60,668 nucleotides of DNA. It comes from Rhodoferax sp. (GTDB lineage: Bacteria; Pseudomonadota; Gammaproteobacteria; Burkholderiales; Burkholderiaceae_C). The stretch covers positions 15,514 to 76,181 of the forward strand of contig NZ_JAABQC010000001.1 of the NCBI RefSeq assembly GCF_011391645.1. The letters are read 5' to 3'. Shown here piece after piece: positions 8,463 through 17,560 of this stretch (positions within the stretch are counted from its first letter, which is position 1; each line of letters opens with the position of its first letter). A model generated the notes under the pieces. That model did not search any database. It had not been told where the DNA came from and worked only from the letters and a program-made list of their open reading frames with translations. Position numbers and translations under genes: made by a program.

Positions 8463-9245
8463 TCAGCGGCCAATGGCAAACACGGCCGGGGTGGCGTTGT
8501 CCGGCAGCACCGGCTTGTGCTTCCAGTTTTTCACAGTGTCGCTGGCAATGCCGGCGCCCTCCAGCGTCAGCCCGCTGCTGATGGCCAGGCGCGTGTTGTG
8601 CTGCAGGGTTTGCAGCAGTGCCTGCAACATGACCAGGTTGCGGTAGGGTGTTTCAATGAACAATTGTGATTGGCCGGACTTGAGCGCCAGCGCTTCCAAC
8701 TCCCGGATGCGCTGCACGCGCTCATGCGGATCCTGTGGCAAGTAGCCGACAAAGGCGAAGTTCTGACCGTTAAGGCCGCTGGCGGCCAGCGCCAGCATCA
8801 AGGAGACCGGGCCGACCAGCGGGACGACCTGGATGCCCAATTCGTGGGCAGCACGCACCACTGACGAACCGGGGTCGGCCACGGCGGGCATGCCGGCCTC
8901 GCTGACCAGTCCCATGTCATTTCCTTGCAGAGCGGGTTGCAACAGCGCGCGGGCGTCAAAGTTGCCGTTGTGGTCACCTTTTTTGTGAACTTCACGCGGC
9001 AGTTCCACCAGCGACAGGGCCTGGATGGGCAGGCACAGCGGCGAGATCTCGTTGACCCGTTTGAGGTAGGCGCGCGCTGACTTGGCGTTTTCACACACCC
9101 AGTGCGCCAGGCCGGCCGCCACTTTGATGGTGCCCAGGGGCATGGTGGCACTTAAATCGGCGGTGGTGGCGCAGCCAAAGTCGAGCGGTGCGGGTACCAG
9201 GTAGAGTCGGCCCCTTGGGGTGGTGGCGAGAGATGTCATGGTCAT
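8463..9245 (-). CDS. RsmI-like SAM-dependent methyltransferase (tetrapyrrole methylase fold)
   Basis: 260 residues. The sequence opens with GRLYLVPAPL and carries the diagnostic LVSEAGMPAVADPG loop and VPLVGPVSLMLALAASG segment, which match the RsmI family (2'-O-methylation of 16S rRNA C1402). It differs from classical RsmI: the DxxAAED segment near residue 45 is absent and an insertion with HKKGDHNG replaces it. It is therefore probably a second, diverged COG0313 member rather than RsmI itself; its substrate is unknown. The start overlaps the maf stop by 4 bases. Confidence 0.8.
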   Translation of the reverse strand: MTMTSLATTPRGRLYLVPAPLDFGCATTADLSATMPLGTIKVAAGLAHWVCENAKSARAYLKRVNEISPLCLPIQALSLVELPREVHKKGDHNGNFDARALLQPALQGNDMGLVSEAGMPAVADPGSSVVRAAHELGIQVVPLVGPVSLMLALAASGLNGQNFAFVGYLPQDPHERVQRIRELEALALKSGQSQLFIETPYRNLVMLQALLQTLQHNTRLAISSGLTLEGAGIASDTVKNWKHKPVLPDNATPAVFAIGR

Positions 9246-9835
9246 AACACCCTGAGCCCGGCGGCTTCGAGGAGTTGACAGGTGCGAATCAACGGCAAGC
9301 CCACCAGAGCGGTGGGATCGTCGTTGTCGATGCGCGCCAGCAGGCTAATGCCGAGCCCTTCGCTTTTGGCACTGCCCGCGCAGTCGTAGGGTGTCTCTGC
9401 CAACAGGTAGCGCTCGATCTGGTCATCGGTCAAATCCCTGAATTGCACCTTGACCTGTGCCAGCTCGGTTTGGGCGAACCCGCTGGCCCGGCAGACTACG
9501 GCGACAGCGGTCTGAAAGATGACCGTCTGCCCGCGCATACGCTGCAATTGGGCGACCGCGCGCGCGTGATTGCCCGGCTTGCCCAGGGCTTCACCGTTGA
9601 GGTCGGCCACTTGGTCGGAACCGATGACCACGCAGTCCGGGTGCTGAGCTGCCACCGCCTGTGCCTTGGCCAAAGCCAACCTTCTGGCCAGCGGCTCTGG
9701 CGCCTCTTCGGGTAGGGCAAGCTCGTCGACATCGGAGGCGACCACAGAAAAAGGCAAGCGCAGTCGCTCAAGCAAGTGGCGACGGTAAATCGAGGTGGAA
9801 GCCAGAATCAACGGGCGGGGGTGTGTGTCAGTCAT
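9242..9835 (-). CDS. yceF: Maf-like nucleotide pyrophosphatase, YceF type
   Basis: 197 residues. It begins with LILASTSIYRRHLLE, then the SDVDE motif (34-38), the VIGSDQV motif (catalytic Asp74) and a C-terminal GLPLIRTCQLL. The serine-type SDQV and the CAGSAKSEGLG segment match YceF, which hydrolyses 7-methyl-GTP, rather than the dTTP-specific YhdE. YceF beside yceD-rpmF-plsX is conserved in proteobacteria. It is divergent from yceD with only 25 bases between start codons, so the promoters overlap. Confidence 0.9.
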   Translation of the reverse strand: MTDTHPRPLILASTSIYRRHLLERLRLPFSVVASDVDELALPEEAPEPLARRLALAKAQAVAAQHPDCVVIGSDQVADLNGEALGKPGNHARAVAQLQRMRGQTVIFQTAVAVVCRASGFAQTELAQVKVQFRDLTDDQIERYLLAETPYDCAGSAKSEGLGISLLARIDNDDPTALVGLPLIRTCQLLEAAGLRVL

Positions 9836-9860
9836 GCCCCGATTCTCTTACACTGCGCGC

Positions 9861-10406
9861 ATGACTGAACACCAACGCCCCCCCAAAATCAACGTCAAGC
9901 AGGTTGGTCAATCTTCGCAGCCACTGTCTGGTCAAGACGTGCTGTCAAATTTTGAGCGTCTCATGGAAGAAACTCAAGGCCTTGGGTCTCAAAACAGTGT
10001 GTCCTGGTCAGTGTCCGGCGAGCTTCGGCCCGACCATGCCGGTCAGGAACAGGTTTGGCTGCACTTGCGTGTGCAGGTCAGCCTGCCCCTGACCTGCCAG
10101 CGCTGCCTGGGACCGGTGGATGTGCCGGTCCAGATCGAGCGTTCTTTCCGCTTCGTCGAGAGTGAAGCGCAGGCTGAATTGGAGGATGACGCATCGCCGG
10201 AGGATGTGCTGGTGCTCAGCCAGGAGTTTGACCTTGCTGCGTTGATTGAAGACGAGGTGCTGATGGATTTGCCGGTGGTGCCGCGCCACGAAACCTGCCC
10301 ATTGCCCGTCAAATTGGTGGCTGTGGATGCTGACTTTGAAGAGGCGCAGCCCAAGCCCAATCCGTTTGCAGCGCTGGCTGGTCTGAAAGCTCCCGGCAAG
10401 CAGTAA
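9861..10406 (+). CDS. yceD: YceD family protein (DUF177), 23S rRNA accumulation
   Basis: 181 residues from the ATG at 9861. An earlier in-frame start would run into the divergent maf gene and adds a non-conserved arginine-rich leader. DUF177 hallmarks are the LPLTCQRCLGPV segment, an acidic stretch in the middle, and LPVVPRHETCPL near the end. YceD is needed for normal 23S rRNA levels in E. coli and plants and is almost always just upstream of rpmF, as here. Confidence 0.9.
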   Translation: MTEHQRPPKINVKQVGQSSQPLSGQDVLSNFERLMEETQGLGSQNSVSWSVSGELRPDHAGQEQVWLHLRVQVSLPLTCQRCLGPVDVPVQIERSFRFVESEAQAELEDDASPEDVLVLSQEFDLAALIEDEVLMDLPVVPRHETCPLPVKLVAVDADFEEAQPKPNPFAALAGLKAPGKQ

Positions 10407-10447
10407 TGCCCAACACCCTTTGTCTTGGGTTATACTCTGCAGCTTTT

Positions 10448-10470
10448 GCGCATGTCGACATGCGCTTTTT
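10448..10470 (+). terminator. Perfect palindrome plus T-run upstream of rpmF (attenuator or terminator)
   Basis: The 18-base sequence gcgcatgtcgacatgcgc is its own reverse complement and is followed directly by five T. It has intrinsic-terminator form and lies between yceD and rpmF. It could lower yceD read-through or act as an attenuator for the ribosomal protein gene. Confidence 0.55.
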
Positions 10471-10523
10471 AATCATCCCCATTTGCTGCCACTCCGGCAG
10501 CTTATAGCTTTAAGGAGCGGAAC

Positions 10524-10706
10524 ATGGCCGTCCAACAAAACAAGAAGTCACCTTCCAAGCGCGGCATGCACCGTTCGCACAACGCTTTGGTGGTCCCGGG
10601 TATTGCCGTGGAGGCCACCACGGGCGAAACGCATCTGCGTCATCACATCAGCCCCAACGGGTTTTACCGCGGCCGTCAAGTGATCAAGAGCAAGTCTGAA
10701 GCTTAA
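10524..10706 (+). CDS. rpmF: 50S ribosomal protein L32
   Basis: 60 residues with the typical L32 start [20 protein letters not shown] and the [14 protein letters not shown] end. It is the form without the four zinc cysteines. A clear ribosome-binding site (aaggagcgg) sits a few bases before the ATG. A strong terminator follows, separating it from plsX. Confidence 0.98.
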   Translation: MAVQQNKKSPSKRGMHRSHNALVVPGIAVEATTGETHLRHHISPNGFYRGRQVIKSKSEA

Positions 10707-10725
10707 CGTCAATCTGACTCCCAAG

Positions 10726-10765
10726 GCCCGGGGCTACCCATCGTGTAGCCCCGGGCTTTTGCTTT
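10726..10765 (+). terminator. Intrinsic terminator after rpmF
   Basis: Perfect 11-bp stem gcccggggcta / tagccccgggc with a 9-base loop followed by a T-rich tract. Confidence 0.9.
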
Positions 10766-10822
10766 TTTGGTTCTGATTCGCATTGGACTTGTCATTGATG
10801 TTTGTTGTGCGAGCTGTTATTC

Positions 10823-11869
10823 ATGATCACTATTGCTGTTGACTGCATGGGCGGCGACCACGGCCCTGTGGTCACGTTGCCGGCGTGCTCCCGTTTTCTG
10901 GATCAGCACGCCGAGGTGCAACTGATTTTGGTGGGTTTGCCGCAGAGTATGGCCGGCTACACCCATGCGCGGGCCAGGGTGGTGCTCGCCAGCGAGGTGG
11001 TCACCATGGACGACTCGCTGGAAGTGGCGCTGCGGCGTAAAAAAGACTCGTCGATGCGGGTGGCGATCATGCAGGTCAAAGACGGCGCTGCCCAGGCGGC
11101 GGTGTCGGCGGGCAATACCGGTGCCTTGATGGCCATTTCACGCTACCTGTTGAAAACTCTGGACGGTATAGACCGTCCCGCCATTGCCGGACAAATCCCC
11201 AACGCCAAAGGAGCCGCCACCACGGTGCTGGACATGGGTGCCAATGTCGATTGCACCGCCGAGCATTTGTTGCAGTTTGCAGTCATGGGATCGGCGCTGG
11301 TGTCGGTGCTCAGTGGTGAAGACAATCCGTCGGTGGGCTTGCTCAATATTGGTGAAGAAGCCATCAAAGGCAATGAAGTCATCAAAAAAGCGGGTGATTT
11401 GCTGCGAACTGCAGCTAAAACGGGTGATTTGAATTTTTATGGCAACGTTGAAGGTAACGATATCTTCAAGGGCACGGCCGACATTGTGGTTTGCGACGGC
11501 TTTGTCGGTAATGTGGCATTGAAGGCCAGCGAGGGCCTCGCCGGGATGATTGTGGACTTTTTGAAAAAGGAGTTTTCGCGCAACATCCTCACCAAAATGT
11601 CTGCAATTGCAGCTTATCCGGTCATTTCTGCGCTCAAAAAACGTATGGACCACCGGCGTTACAACGGTGGTGCGTTGTTGGGTTTGCGCGGTTTGGTCTT
11701 CAAGAGCCATGGCTCGGCAGACGAGTTGGCTTTTGGCTTCGCGCTGTCGCGGGCGTATGATGCAGCCCGGAACAACTTGTTGGATCGTGTTCGCGTAAGG
11801 ATTGCGCATGCAGCCCCGTTGTTGGCGGCAGATGTGTCAATTGAATCGCAGGCAGTGTTCCCCCTTTGA
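10823..11869 (+). CDS. plsX: Phosphate acyltransferase PlsX
   Basis: 348 residues from the ATG that gives [15 protein letters not shown], the invariant PlsX N-terminus; a TTG 21 bases earlier adds a non-conserved leader. Other PlsX hallmarks are [19 protein letters not shown] and [10 protein letters not shown]. The enzyme makes acyl-phosphate from acyl-ACP at the membrane surface, feeding PlsY in phospholipid synthesis. It heads the fab cluster and ends 3 bases before fabH. Confidence 0.97.
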   Translation: MITIAVDCMGGDHGPVVTLPACSRFLDQHAEVQLILVGLPQSMAGYTHARARVVLASEVVTMDDSLEVALRRKKDSSMRVAIMQVKDGAAQAAVSAGNTGALMAISRYLLKTLDGIDRPAIAGQIPNAKGAATTVLDMGANVDCTAEHLLQFAVMGSALVSVLSGEDNPSVGLLNIGEEAIKGNEVIKKAGDLLRTAAKTGDLNFYGNVEGNDIFKGTADIVVCDGFVGNVALKASEGLAGMIVDFLKKEFSRNILTKMSAIAAYPVISALKKRMDHRRYNGGALLGLRGLVFKSHGSADELAFGFALSRAYDAARNNLLDRVRVRIAHAAPLLAADVSIESQAVFPL

Positions 11870-11872
11870 GAC

Positions 11873-12850
11873 ATGAAAATATATTCACGCATAACTGGCA
11901 CTGGCAGTTGTTTGCCGACCCGGCGCCTCACCAATGCCGACTTGGTGGCGCAACTGGCCACCCAAGGGATTGAGTCCAGCGACGATTGGATCGTGGAGCG
12001 CACCGGTATTCGGGCCCGGCATTTTGCCGATGCCGGCGTGTTCAGCAGCGACCTGGCGCTGGTCGCCTCCACCAACGCCTTGCAGGCAGCCGGCGTGGAT
12101 GCCAAAGACCTGGACCTGATCATCGTGGCCACCTCCACGCCCGACATGGTGTTTCCTTCGACAGCCTGCATTTTGCAAAACAAACTGGGCAACCACGGCG
12201 CGCCCGCCTTTGACGTTCAGGCAGTTTGCAGCGGTTTCATTTACGCGATCACGGTGGCGGACGCGATGATTCGCGCAGGCACGGTCAAAAAAGCCCTGGT
12301 GGTCGGCGCTGAGGTGTTCTCGCGCATTCTCGACTTCAAGGATCGCACCACCTGCGTGCTATTTGGCGATGGCGCCGGCGCTGTGGTCCTGCAGGCCTCT
12401 CGCACGCCAGGCATTTTGGCGACCGACATTCATGCCGATGGCAAGCATGTCAATATTTTGTGCACGCCCGGGCATGTCTGTGGCGGTCAGGTCATGGGTG
12501 ACCCGTTGCTGCGCATGGATGGCCAGGCGGTGTTCAAACTGGCTGTGAGCGTGCTTGATGAAGCCGCGCGGGCCGTGTTGGCAAAAGCTGACATGACCGC
12601 CAAAGAGGTGGACTGGCTGATTCCGCACCAGGCCAATATCCGTATCATGCAAAGCACGGCGCGCAAGCTCAAGATGCCAATGGACAAAGTGGTCGTCACG
12701 GTTGACCAGCACGGTAACACCTCGGCGGCATCGGTCGGCCTGGCGCTCGATTCGGCAGTGCGCAGTGGCCAGGTGCAGCCCGGCCAAAAGCTCCTGCTGG
12801 AGGCGGTGGGCGGTGGTTTCACCTGGGGCGCGGTGCTTCTCGAGCTTTGA
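11873..12850 (+). CDS. fabH: 3-oxoacyl-ACP synthase III (KAS III)
   Basis: 325 residues. The catalytic triad is visible: Cys119 (QAVCSGFIY), His in [10 protein letters not shown] and Asn in QHGNTSAAS. It also has the RTGIRARH segment and the C-terminal [11 protein letters not shown] signature. It condenses acetyl-CoA with malonyl-ACP to start type II fatty-acid synthesis. Its position between plsX and fabD is the canonical order. Confidence 0.97.
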   Translation: MKIYSRITGTGSCLPTRRLTNADLVAQLATQGIESSDDWIVERTGIRARHFADAGVFSSDLALVASTNALQAAGVDAKDLDLIIVATSTPDMVFPSTACILQNKLGNHGAPAFDVQAVCSGFIYAITVADAMIRAGTVKKALVVGAEVFSRILDFKDRTTCVLFGDGAGAVVLQASRTPGILATDIHADGKHVNILCTPGHVCGGQVMGDPLLRMDGQAVFKLAVSVLDEAARAVLAKADMTAKEVDWLIPHQANIRIMQSTARKLKMPMDKVVVTVDQHGNTSAASVGLALDSAVRSGQVQPGQKLLLEAVGGGFTWGAVLLEL

Positions 12851-12904
12851 TCCCGGGCGCGTGCCCGCGACTTACCCTTAATTTCATTCATTGACGACAC
12901 TTTT

Positions 12905-13864
12905 ATGAAACCGTTTGCTTTTGTATTTCCAGGCCAGGGCTCGCAGTCGGTTGGCATGCTGGCGGGCTGGGGCGAGCACCCCCAGGTGCTGGCGGCCTTG
13001 CAGGAGGCTTCCGATGCCCTGGGCGAAGACATCGGCCGCTTGATCCAGGATGGCCCGAAAGAGGCGCTGGCACTGACCACCAACACACAGCCTGTGATGC
13101 TGGTTGCCGGTGTGGCCGCCTACCGGGTCTGGATGGCGGAGGTCGGCGTGGCGCCACAAGCGCTGGCGGGGCACTCCCTGGGTGAATATTCAGCACTGGT
13201 CGCTGCCGGCGTTTTAAGCTTGTCACAAGCTGCGCCGCTGGTGCGTTTCCGGGCTCAGGCCATGCAGGATGCCGTTCCGGTGGGTGTCGGGGCCATGGCG
13301 GCTATTCTGGGGCTGGACGCCGCCAGGGTGATCGCCGGCTGTGCCGAGGTCACGGCCTCATTTGGTCAAAATTCAGCTGAGGTGGTTGAAGCGGTCAATT
13401 TCAACGATCCCGGGCAAACCGTGATTGCGGGTTCCAAGGCGGCGGTGGAGCAGGCCTGCGTGGCGCTGAAGTCAATGGGTGCCAAACGCGCCCTGCCTTT
13501 GCCGGTGTCGGCGCCGTTCCACTCCAGCCTGATGAAGCCTGCCGCGCTCAAGCTCAAGGAAAAGCTGCAGGCGACCGTCTTTGCAACGCCTCAAATCGCG
13601 GTAGTCAACAACATTGACGTGGCCGTCGAGCAGGATGCCGACCGGATTCGCGATGCGCTGTATCGGCAGGCCTTTGGCCCGGTGCGGTGGGTCGAGTGTG
13701 TTCAGGCCCTGGGCGCGCGTGGCTTGCCGACCCTGGTCGAATGTGGTCCGGGCAAGGTGCTGGCAGGCATGACCAGGCGTATCGATGCCGAGATGCAGGG
13801 TTTGCCATTGTTTGACCTGGCCAGCCTGGCGGATGCCAAAACATTTATTCTGGATGCGCAATAA
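12905..13864 (+). CDS. fabD: Malonyl-CoA:ACP transacylase
   Basis: 319 residues. It starts with FAFVFPGQGSQSVGM; the nucleophile is Ser91 in GHSLGEYSAL, and the catalytic His lies in PVSAPFHSSLM. It loads malonate onto AcpP. The end VECGPGKVLAGMTRRI is typical. The stop overlaps the fabG leader by a base or so, so translation is probably coupled. Confidence 0.97.
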   Translation: MKPFAFVFPGQGSQSVGMLAGWGEHPQVLAALQEASDALGEDIGRLIQDGPKEALALTTNTQPVMLVAGVAAYRVWMAEVGVAPQALAGHSLGEYSALVAAGVLSLSQAAPLVRFRAQAMQDAVPVGVGAMAAILGLDAARVIAGCAEVTASFGQNSAEVVEAVNFNDPGQTVIAGSKAAVEQACVALKSMGAKRALPLPVSAPFHSSLMKPAALKLKEKLQATVFATPQIAVVNNIDVAVEQDADRIRDALYRQAFGPVRWVECVQALGARGLPTLVECGPGKVLAGMTRRIDAEMQGLPLFDLASLADAKTFILDAQ

Positions 13865-13865
13865 C

Positions 13866-14615
13866 ATGAGCGAAGTCAAGTTTGAAGGACAGGTGGCGTT
13901 GGTCACAGGCGCCTCGCGCGGCATTGGTGCGGCGATTGCGCTGGCACTGGCAGAGCGCGGCCTCAAGGTCATTGGCACGGCGACCACTGATGAGGGCGCG
14001 GCCAAAGTGTCGCAGACGCTGTCAGCCTTTGCGGGCTGCAGCGGCCGGGTGCTCAACGTCAACGATGCCGCTGGTGTGGATGCGTTGATCGACAGCACCG
14101 TCAAAGAGCATGGCGGGCTGCAGATTCTGGTGAACAACGCCGGCATCACGCGTGACAACCTGGCCATGCGCATGAAGGACGACGAGTGGGACGCGGTGCT
14201 TGACACCAACCTCAAGGCTGTTTTCAGAATGAGTCGGGCGGTGATGCGCACCATGATGAAACAGCGTTACGGCCGCATCATCAGCATCACCTCGGTGGTG
14301 GGCGCCTCTGGCAACGCCGGGCAGGCCAATTACGCCGCCGCCAAGGCCGGCGTGGCGGGCATGACGCGCGCCCTGGCGCGGGAACTGGGCTCGCGCAACA
14401 TCACGGTAAACTGCATTGCCCCAGGTTTTATTGAGACCGACATGACAGCCCGGTTGGGCGACGAGCAGCACAAGGCGCTGCTCGCCCAAATTCCACTGGG
14501 TCACCTGGGTAAACCTTCTGATATTGCCCACGCGGTGGCTTATCTGGCATCGCCGCAAGCCGGTTATGTGACGGGACAGGAGTTGCACGTCAATGGTGGC
14601 ATGTTCATGGCCTGA
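13866..14615 (+). CDS. fabG: 3-oxoacyl-ACP reductase
   Basis: 249 residues from ATG 13866; an earlier in-frame start lies inside fabD and is rejected. It is a short-chain dehydrogenase with the TGASRGIG nucleotide loop (14-21), NNAG motif (90-93) and catalytic Ser143, Tyr156 and Lys160. NADPH-dependent reduction of 3-oxoacyl-ACP is expected. It ends with the GQELHVNGGMFMA signature. Confidence 0.97.
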   Translation: MSEVKFEGQVALVTGASRGIGAAIALALAERGLKVIGTATTDEGAAKVSQTLSAFAGCSGRVLNVNDAAGVDALIDSTVKEHGGLQILVNNAGITRDNLAMRMKDDEWDAVLDTNLKAVFRMSRAVMRTMMKQRYGRIISITSVVGASGNAGQANYAAAKAGVAGMTRALARELGSRNITVNCIAPGFIETDMTARLGDEQHKALLAQIPLGHLGKPSDIAHAVAYLASPQAGYVTGQELHVNGGMFMA

Positions 14616-14663
14616 GCCTGAGCCTTTTTGATGACAAAATAAAGCCGCGTTATCCGTACGGCC

Positions 14664-14694
14664 GCCGGGTCTGAAAACAGCTTTCAGGCCCGGC
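14664..14694 (+). promoter_or_regulatory. Long hairpin between fabG and acpP
   Basis: A 13-bp stem (gccgggtctgaaa with tttcaggcccggc, one G-T pair) closes a 5-base loop. It is followed by taaaat rather than a T-run, so it is not a standard terminator. The taaaat at 14695-14700 could be a -10 box for acpP, with the hairpin DNA overlapping the -35 region, or the hairpin may protect the 5' end of the abundant acpP message. A function is not shown by sequence alone. Confidence 0.5.
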
Positions 14695-14697
14695 TAA

Positions 14698-14973
<276 letters not shown>

Positions 14974-15117
14974 CCCTGTCGGGCGACGTTCCGGGTGAAC
15001 GTCGTCAGTGCCAGCACCCGAACCAGGACATCAACCCGGCCGGGTAGCGGCAATACCCAATTTTGGCCACACCTTGTCAAGAGGTAGGGTCTCACTCGGA
15101 CGAACCACTGAATTCTT

Positions 15118-16371
15118 ATGAATATGCCTCGTCGTCGCGTTGTCGTTACCGGTTTGGGTTGTGTCAGTCCCGTTGGCAACACGGTTGACACCACTTGGTC
15201 CAACCTGCTGGCCGGTCATTCCGGCGTGGGTTTGATCACCAAATTTGATGCCTCCACCTTCAGTTGCAAAATTGCGGGTGAGGTCAAGGGTTTTGATGTG
15301 GAGTCCTACATGAGCGCCAAAGAAGCGCGCACCATGGACACCTTCATCCACTATGGCATTGCGGCGGCGGCCCAGGCCGTGGCCGACGCGGGTCTGCCCA
15401 CTGGCGAGGCCTTGAGCGAAGACATGGCCACACGCATCGCCTGTGTGATCGGTTCCGGCATTGGCGGCTTGCCCATGATCGAGAGTGTGCATGCCGAATT
15501 TGTCCAACGCGGCGCACGCCGGATATCGCCCTTTTTTGTGCCATCGACCATCATCAACATGATTGCCGGACATGTATCGATCCGCTTTGGCTTCAAGGGG
15601 CCAAATCTGGCGATCGTGACTGCCTGCACCACGGGTCTGCATTGCATTGGCCAGGCTGGGCGCATGATTGAGTATGGCGATGCCGATGTGGTGGTGGCGG
15701 GTGGCGCAGAAGCTGCCGTATCACCGCTGGGTGTCGGGGGTTTTGCCGCCATGCGCGCGCTGAGCACCCGCAACGACGACCCGACCACTGCGTCGCGCCC
15801 CTGGGACAAAGACCGTGACGGTTTTGTGCTGGGCGAGGGAGCCGGCGTCATGGTGCTCGAGGAGTACGAGCACGCCAAGGCGCGTGGCGCCAAGATATAT
15901 GCTGAACTGGCTGGCTTTGGCATGAGCGCCGATGCCGGTCACATGACGGCGCCCAACATGGATGGTCCGCGCCGCTCCATGGTGAGTGCCTTGCGCAATG
16001 CGGGTGTCAATGCAGACCAGGTCAACTACCTCAATGCGCATGGCACCTCGACCCCCCTGGGGGACACCAATGAGTCCAACGCCATCAAGGCAGCGCTTGG
16101 GGATCATGCCAAAAAAATCGTGGTCAACTCCACCAAATCCATGACCGGCCACTTGCTGGGTGGGGCCGGTGGCCTGGAATCGGTGGTGACCGTGCTGGCT
16201 TTGCATCACCAAAAAAGCCCGCCCACCACCAACATCTACAGTCAGGACCCCGACTGTGATCTGGATTTTTGTGCCAACACCGCGCGCGACATGAAGATTG
16301 ACGTGGCTGTCAAAAACAATTTTGGTTTTGGCGGCACCAACGGCTCGCTGGTTTTTAAACGGGCACCCTGA
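15118..16371 (+). CDS. fabF: 3-oxoacyl-ACP synthase II
   Basis: 417 residues. The KAS II catalytic residues are Cys170 (TACTTGLHC), His in [11 protein letters not shown] and His in [12 protein letters not shown], plus the [12 protein letters not shown] end. It elongates acyl chains including the C16:1 to C18:1 step. The 144-base gap from acpP holds a perfect 8-bp hairpin at 14984-15004 without a T-run, so acpP may be partly expressed on its own. Confidence 0.97.
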   Translation: MNMPRRRVVVTGLGCVSPVGNTVDTTWSNLLAGHSGVGLITKFDASTFSCKIAGEVKGFDVESYMSAKEARTMDTFIHYGIAAAAQAVADAGLPTGEALSEDMATRIACVIGSGIGGLPMIESVHAEFVQRGARRISPFFVPSTIINMIAGHVSIRFGFKGPNLAIVTACTTGLHCIGQAGRMIEYGDADVVVAGGAEAAVSPLGVGGFAAMRALSTRNDDPTTASRPWDKDRDGFVLGEGAGVMVLEEYEHAKARGAKIYAELAGFGMSADAGHMTAPNMDGPRRSMVSALRNAGVNADQVNYLNAHGTSTPLGDTNESNAIKAALGDHAKKIVVNSTKSMTGHLLGGAGGLESVVTVLALHHQKSPPTTNIYSQDPDCDLDFCANTARDMKIDVAVKNNFGFGGTNGSLVFKRAP

Positions 16372-16396
16372 CGTTTCACTGGTACCGACTGACAGC

Positions 16397-16864
16397 ATGT
16401 ACAAGCCCCCAGCGGTGATCTACCCGGTGGGGCGTTCGCGTTTTCAGGCGGGGCTGACACTGGCTGTGGTGTTTGCCGGTGCCATCGTGCAAGTGGTCTG
16501 GTGGTTGATCTCAAAAGGGCACGGGCTTGGGCATGCTCTGGGTTTGTTGCTTTGGTCGGTCACCTGCGTGTGGGCCATCTGGAGTGTCTGGCACACCGTT
16601 GCAGCTCAACTGGTCTGGGACGGCCAGGGCTGGCTGTTGCGCTCTGGGTCGTCCAGCCTGGCTGTTGTGCCGCAAGTCATTGTCGACGGACAACATCACT
16701 TGCTAATCCTTTTGCGCCCCTCCACCGGACCTGCCCGGTGGGCGTGGCCGGCGCGGCAGGCCCAGCCTGAGCGCTGGCTGGCATTGCGTCGCGCCCTGTT
16801 CAATACGTCATCCGTTCCGGCCGAACAGGAACCTTTGCGCCCGGCAGCTTCGGCAGAGACCTGA
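16397..16864 (+). CDS. Small two-helix membrane protein, YgfX-like
   Basis: 155 residues from ATG 16397; a start further upstream would overlap fabF. Two hydrophobic helices (about 18-38 and 47-64) are followed by a beta-rich segment with WDGQGWLLRSG, a hydrophobic strand and an Arg/Trp-rich tail ending in RALF. This resembles the YgfX/CptA family (small membrane proteins annotated as toxin-like or linked to SdhE), but the match is by pattern only. It lies 25 bases after fabF and its stop is at the rpoE start. Confidence 0.6.
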   Translation: MYKPPAVIYPVGRSRFQAGLTLAVVFAGAIVQVVWWLISKGHGLGHALGLLLWSVTCVWAIWSVWHTVAAQLVWDGQGWLLRSGSSSLAVVPQVIVDGQHHLLILLRPSTGPARWAWPARQAQPERWLALRRALFNTSSVPAEQEPLRPAASAET

Positions 16865-17509
16865 ATGTCGACTGAATCACCCATCGAACCAGATCCCGAA
16901 ACAGCGCCTGGCGACAGTGATGCCATGCTGGTGGAACGCGCGCGCGCTGGGGATCAGCGCGCTTTTGAATTGCTGGTGATCAAGTACCAGCGCCGCATCG
17001 AGCGGCTCATCAGGCGCATGGTGCGTGATGTGGACCTGGTGGAAGACATTGCGCAGGAGACTTTTATTCGCGCTTACCGGGCGCTCCACCAGTTTCGCGG
17101 TGACGCCCAGTTTTACACCTGGCTTTACCGTATTGCTGTCAATACTGCCAAGCGCTTTTTACTCAAGTTCAAAAACGATCCCGCAGTTTTTCTGGGCACC
17201 CTGCAATCCAATCACGAAGAAGATGAAACTTTTCAACGCAGAAGTGAACCAAGTACGGACGAAACGCCCGAGTCGGTGTTGGCGGCCAAGGAAATCGGCC
17301 AGGCCGTGAATGCGGCGCTTGATGCCTTGCCCAACGATTTGAAACAGGCCTTGACCTTGCGCGAGATTGAGGGTTTGAGTTACGAGGAGATTGCTGAAGT
17401 GATGAATTGCCCTTTGGGAACCGTGCGCTCGCGCATCTTCAGGGCGCGAGAGGCTGTCTCCGCCAAGATCAAACCCATGCTTGAAAATCAAAATGGCAAG
17501 CGTTGGTAG
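16865..17509 (+). CDS. rpoE: Extracytoplasmic-function sigma factor RpoE (sigma-24)
   Basis: 214 residues. Region 2 (about 25-95) contains RMVRDVDLVEDIAQETFIR and the FYTWLYRIAVN promoter-melting segment; region 4 (about 140-195) contains LREIEGLSYEEIAEVMNCP and the VRSRIFRAR recognition helix. Followed by rseA, rseB and mucD, it is the envelope-stress sigma factor, normally held inactive by RseA. The ATG follows the stop of the preceding gene directly. Confidence 0.96.
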   Translation: MSTESPIEPDPETAPGDSDAMLVERARAGDQRAFELLVIKYQRRIERLIRRMVRDVDLVEDIAQETFIRAYRALHQFRGDAQFYTWLYRIAVNTAKRFLLKFKNDPAVFLGTLQSNHEEDETFQRRSEPSTDETPESVLAAKEIGQAVNAALDALPNDLKQALTLREIEGLSYEEIAEVMNCPLGTVRSRIFRAREAVSAKIKPMLENQNGKRW

Positions 17510-17560
17510 TTATCGCGGCTGGCCAATCACCATGAAATCTTTCAAGAGAGCAGGACAAGC

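Noticed and set aside
10434-10439. tatact near the end of yceD as a promoter for rpmF
   Set aside because: It matches a -10 box but has no -35 at proper distance and the palindrome with T-run follows it, so an rpmF promoter here is uncertain.
16828-16857. A ggaacct box with 16-base spacing upstream of rpoE that resembles a sigma-E -35
   Set aside because: The -10 part (cggcaga) is a poor match and transcription would begin at the rpoE start codon, giving no leader. Autoregulation by sigma-E is plausible in general but not supported by this site.
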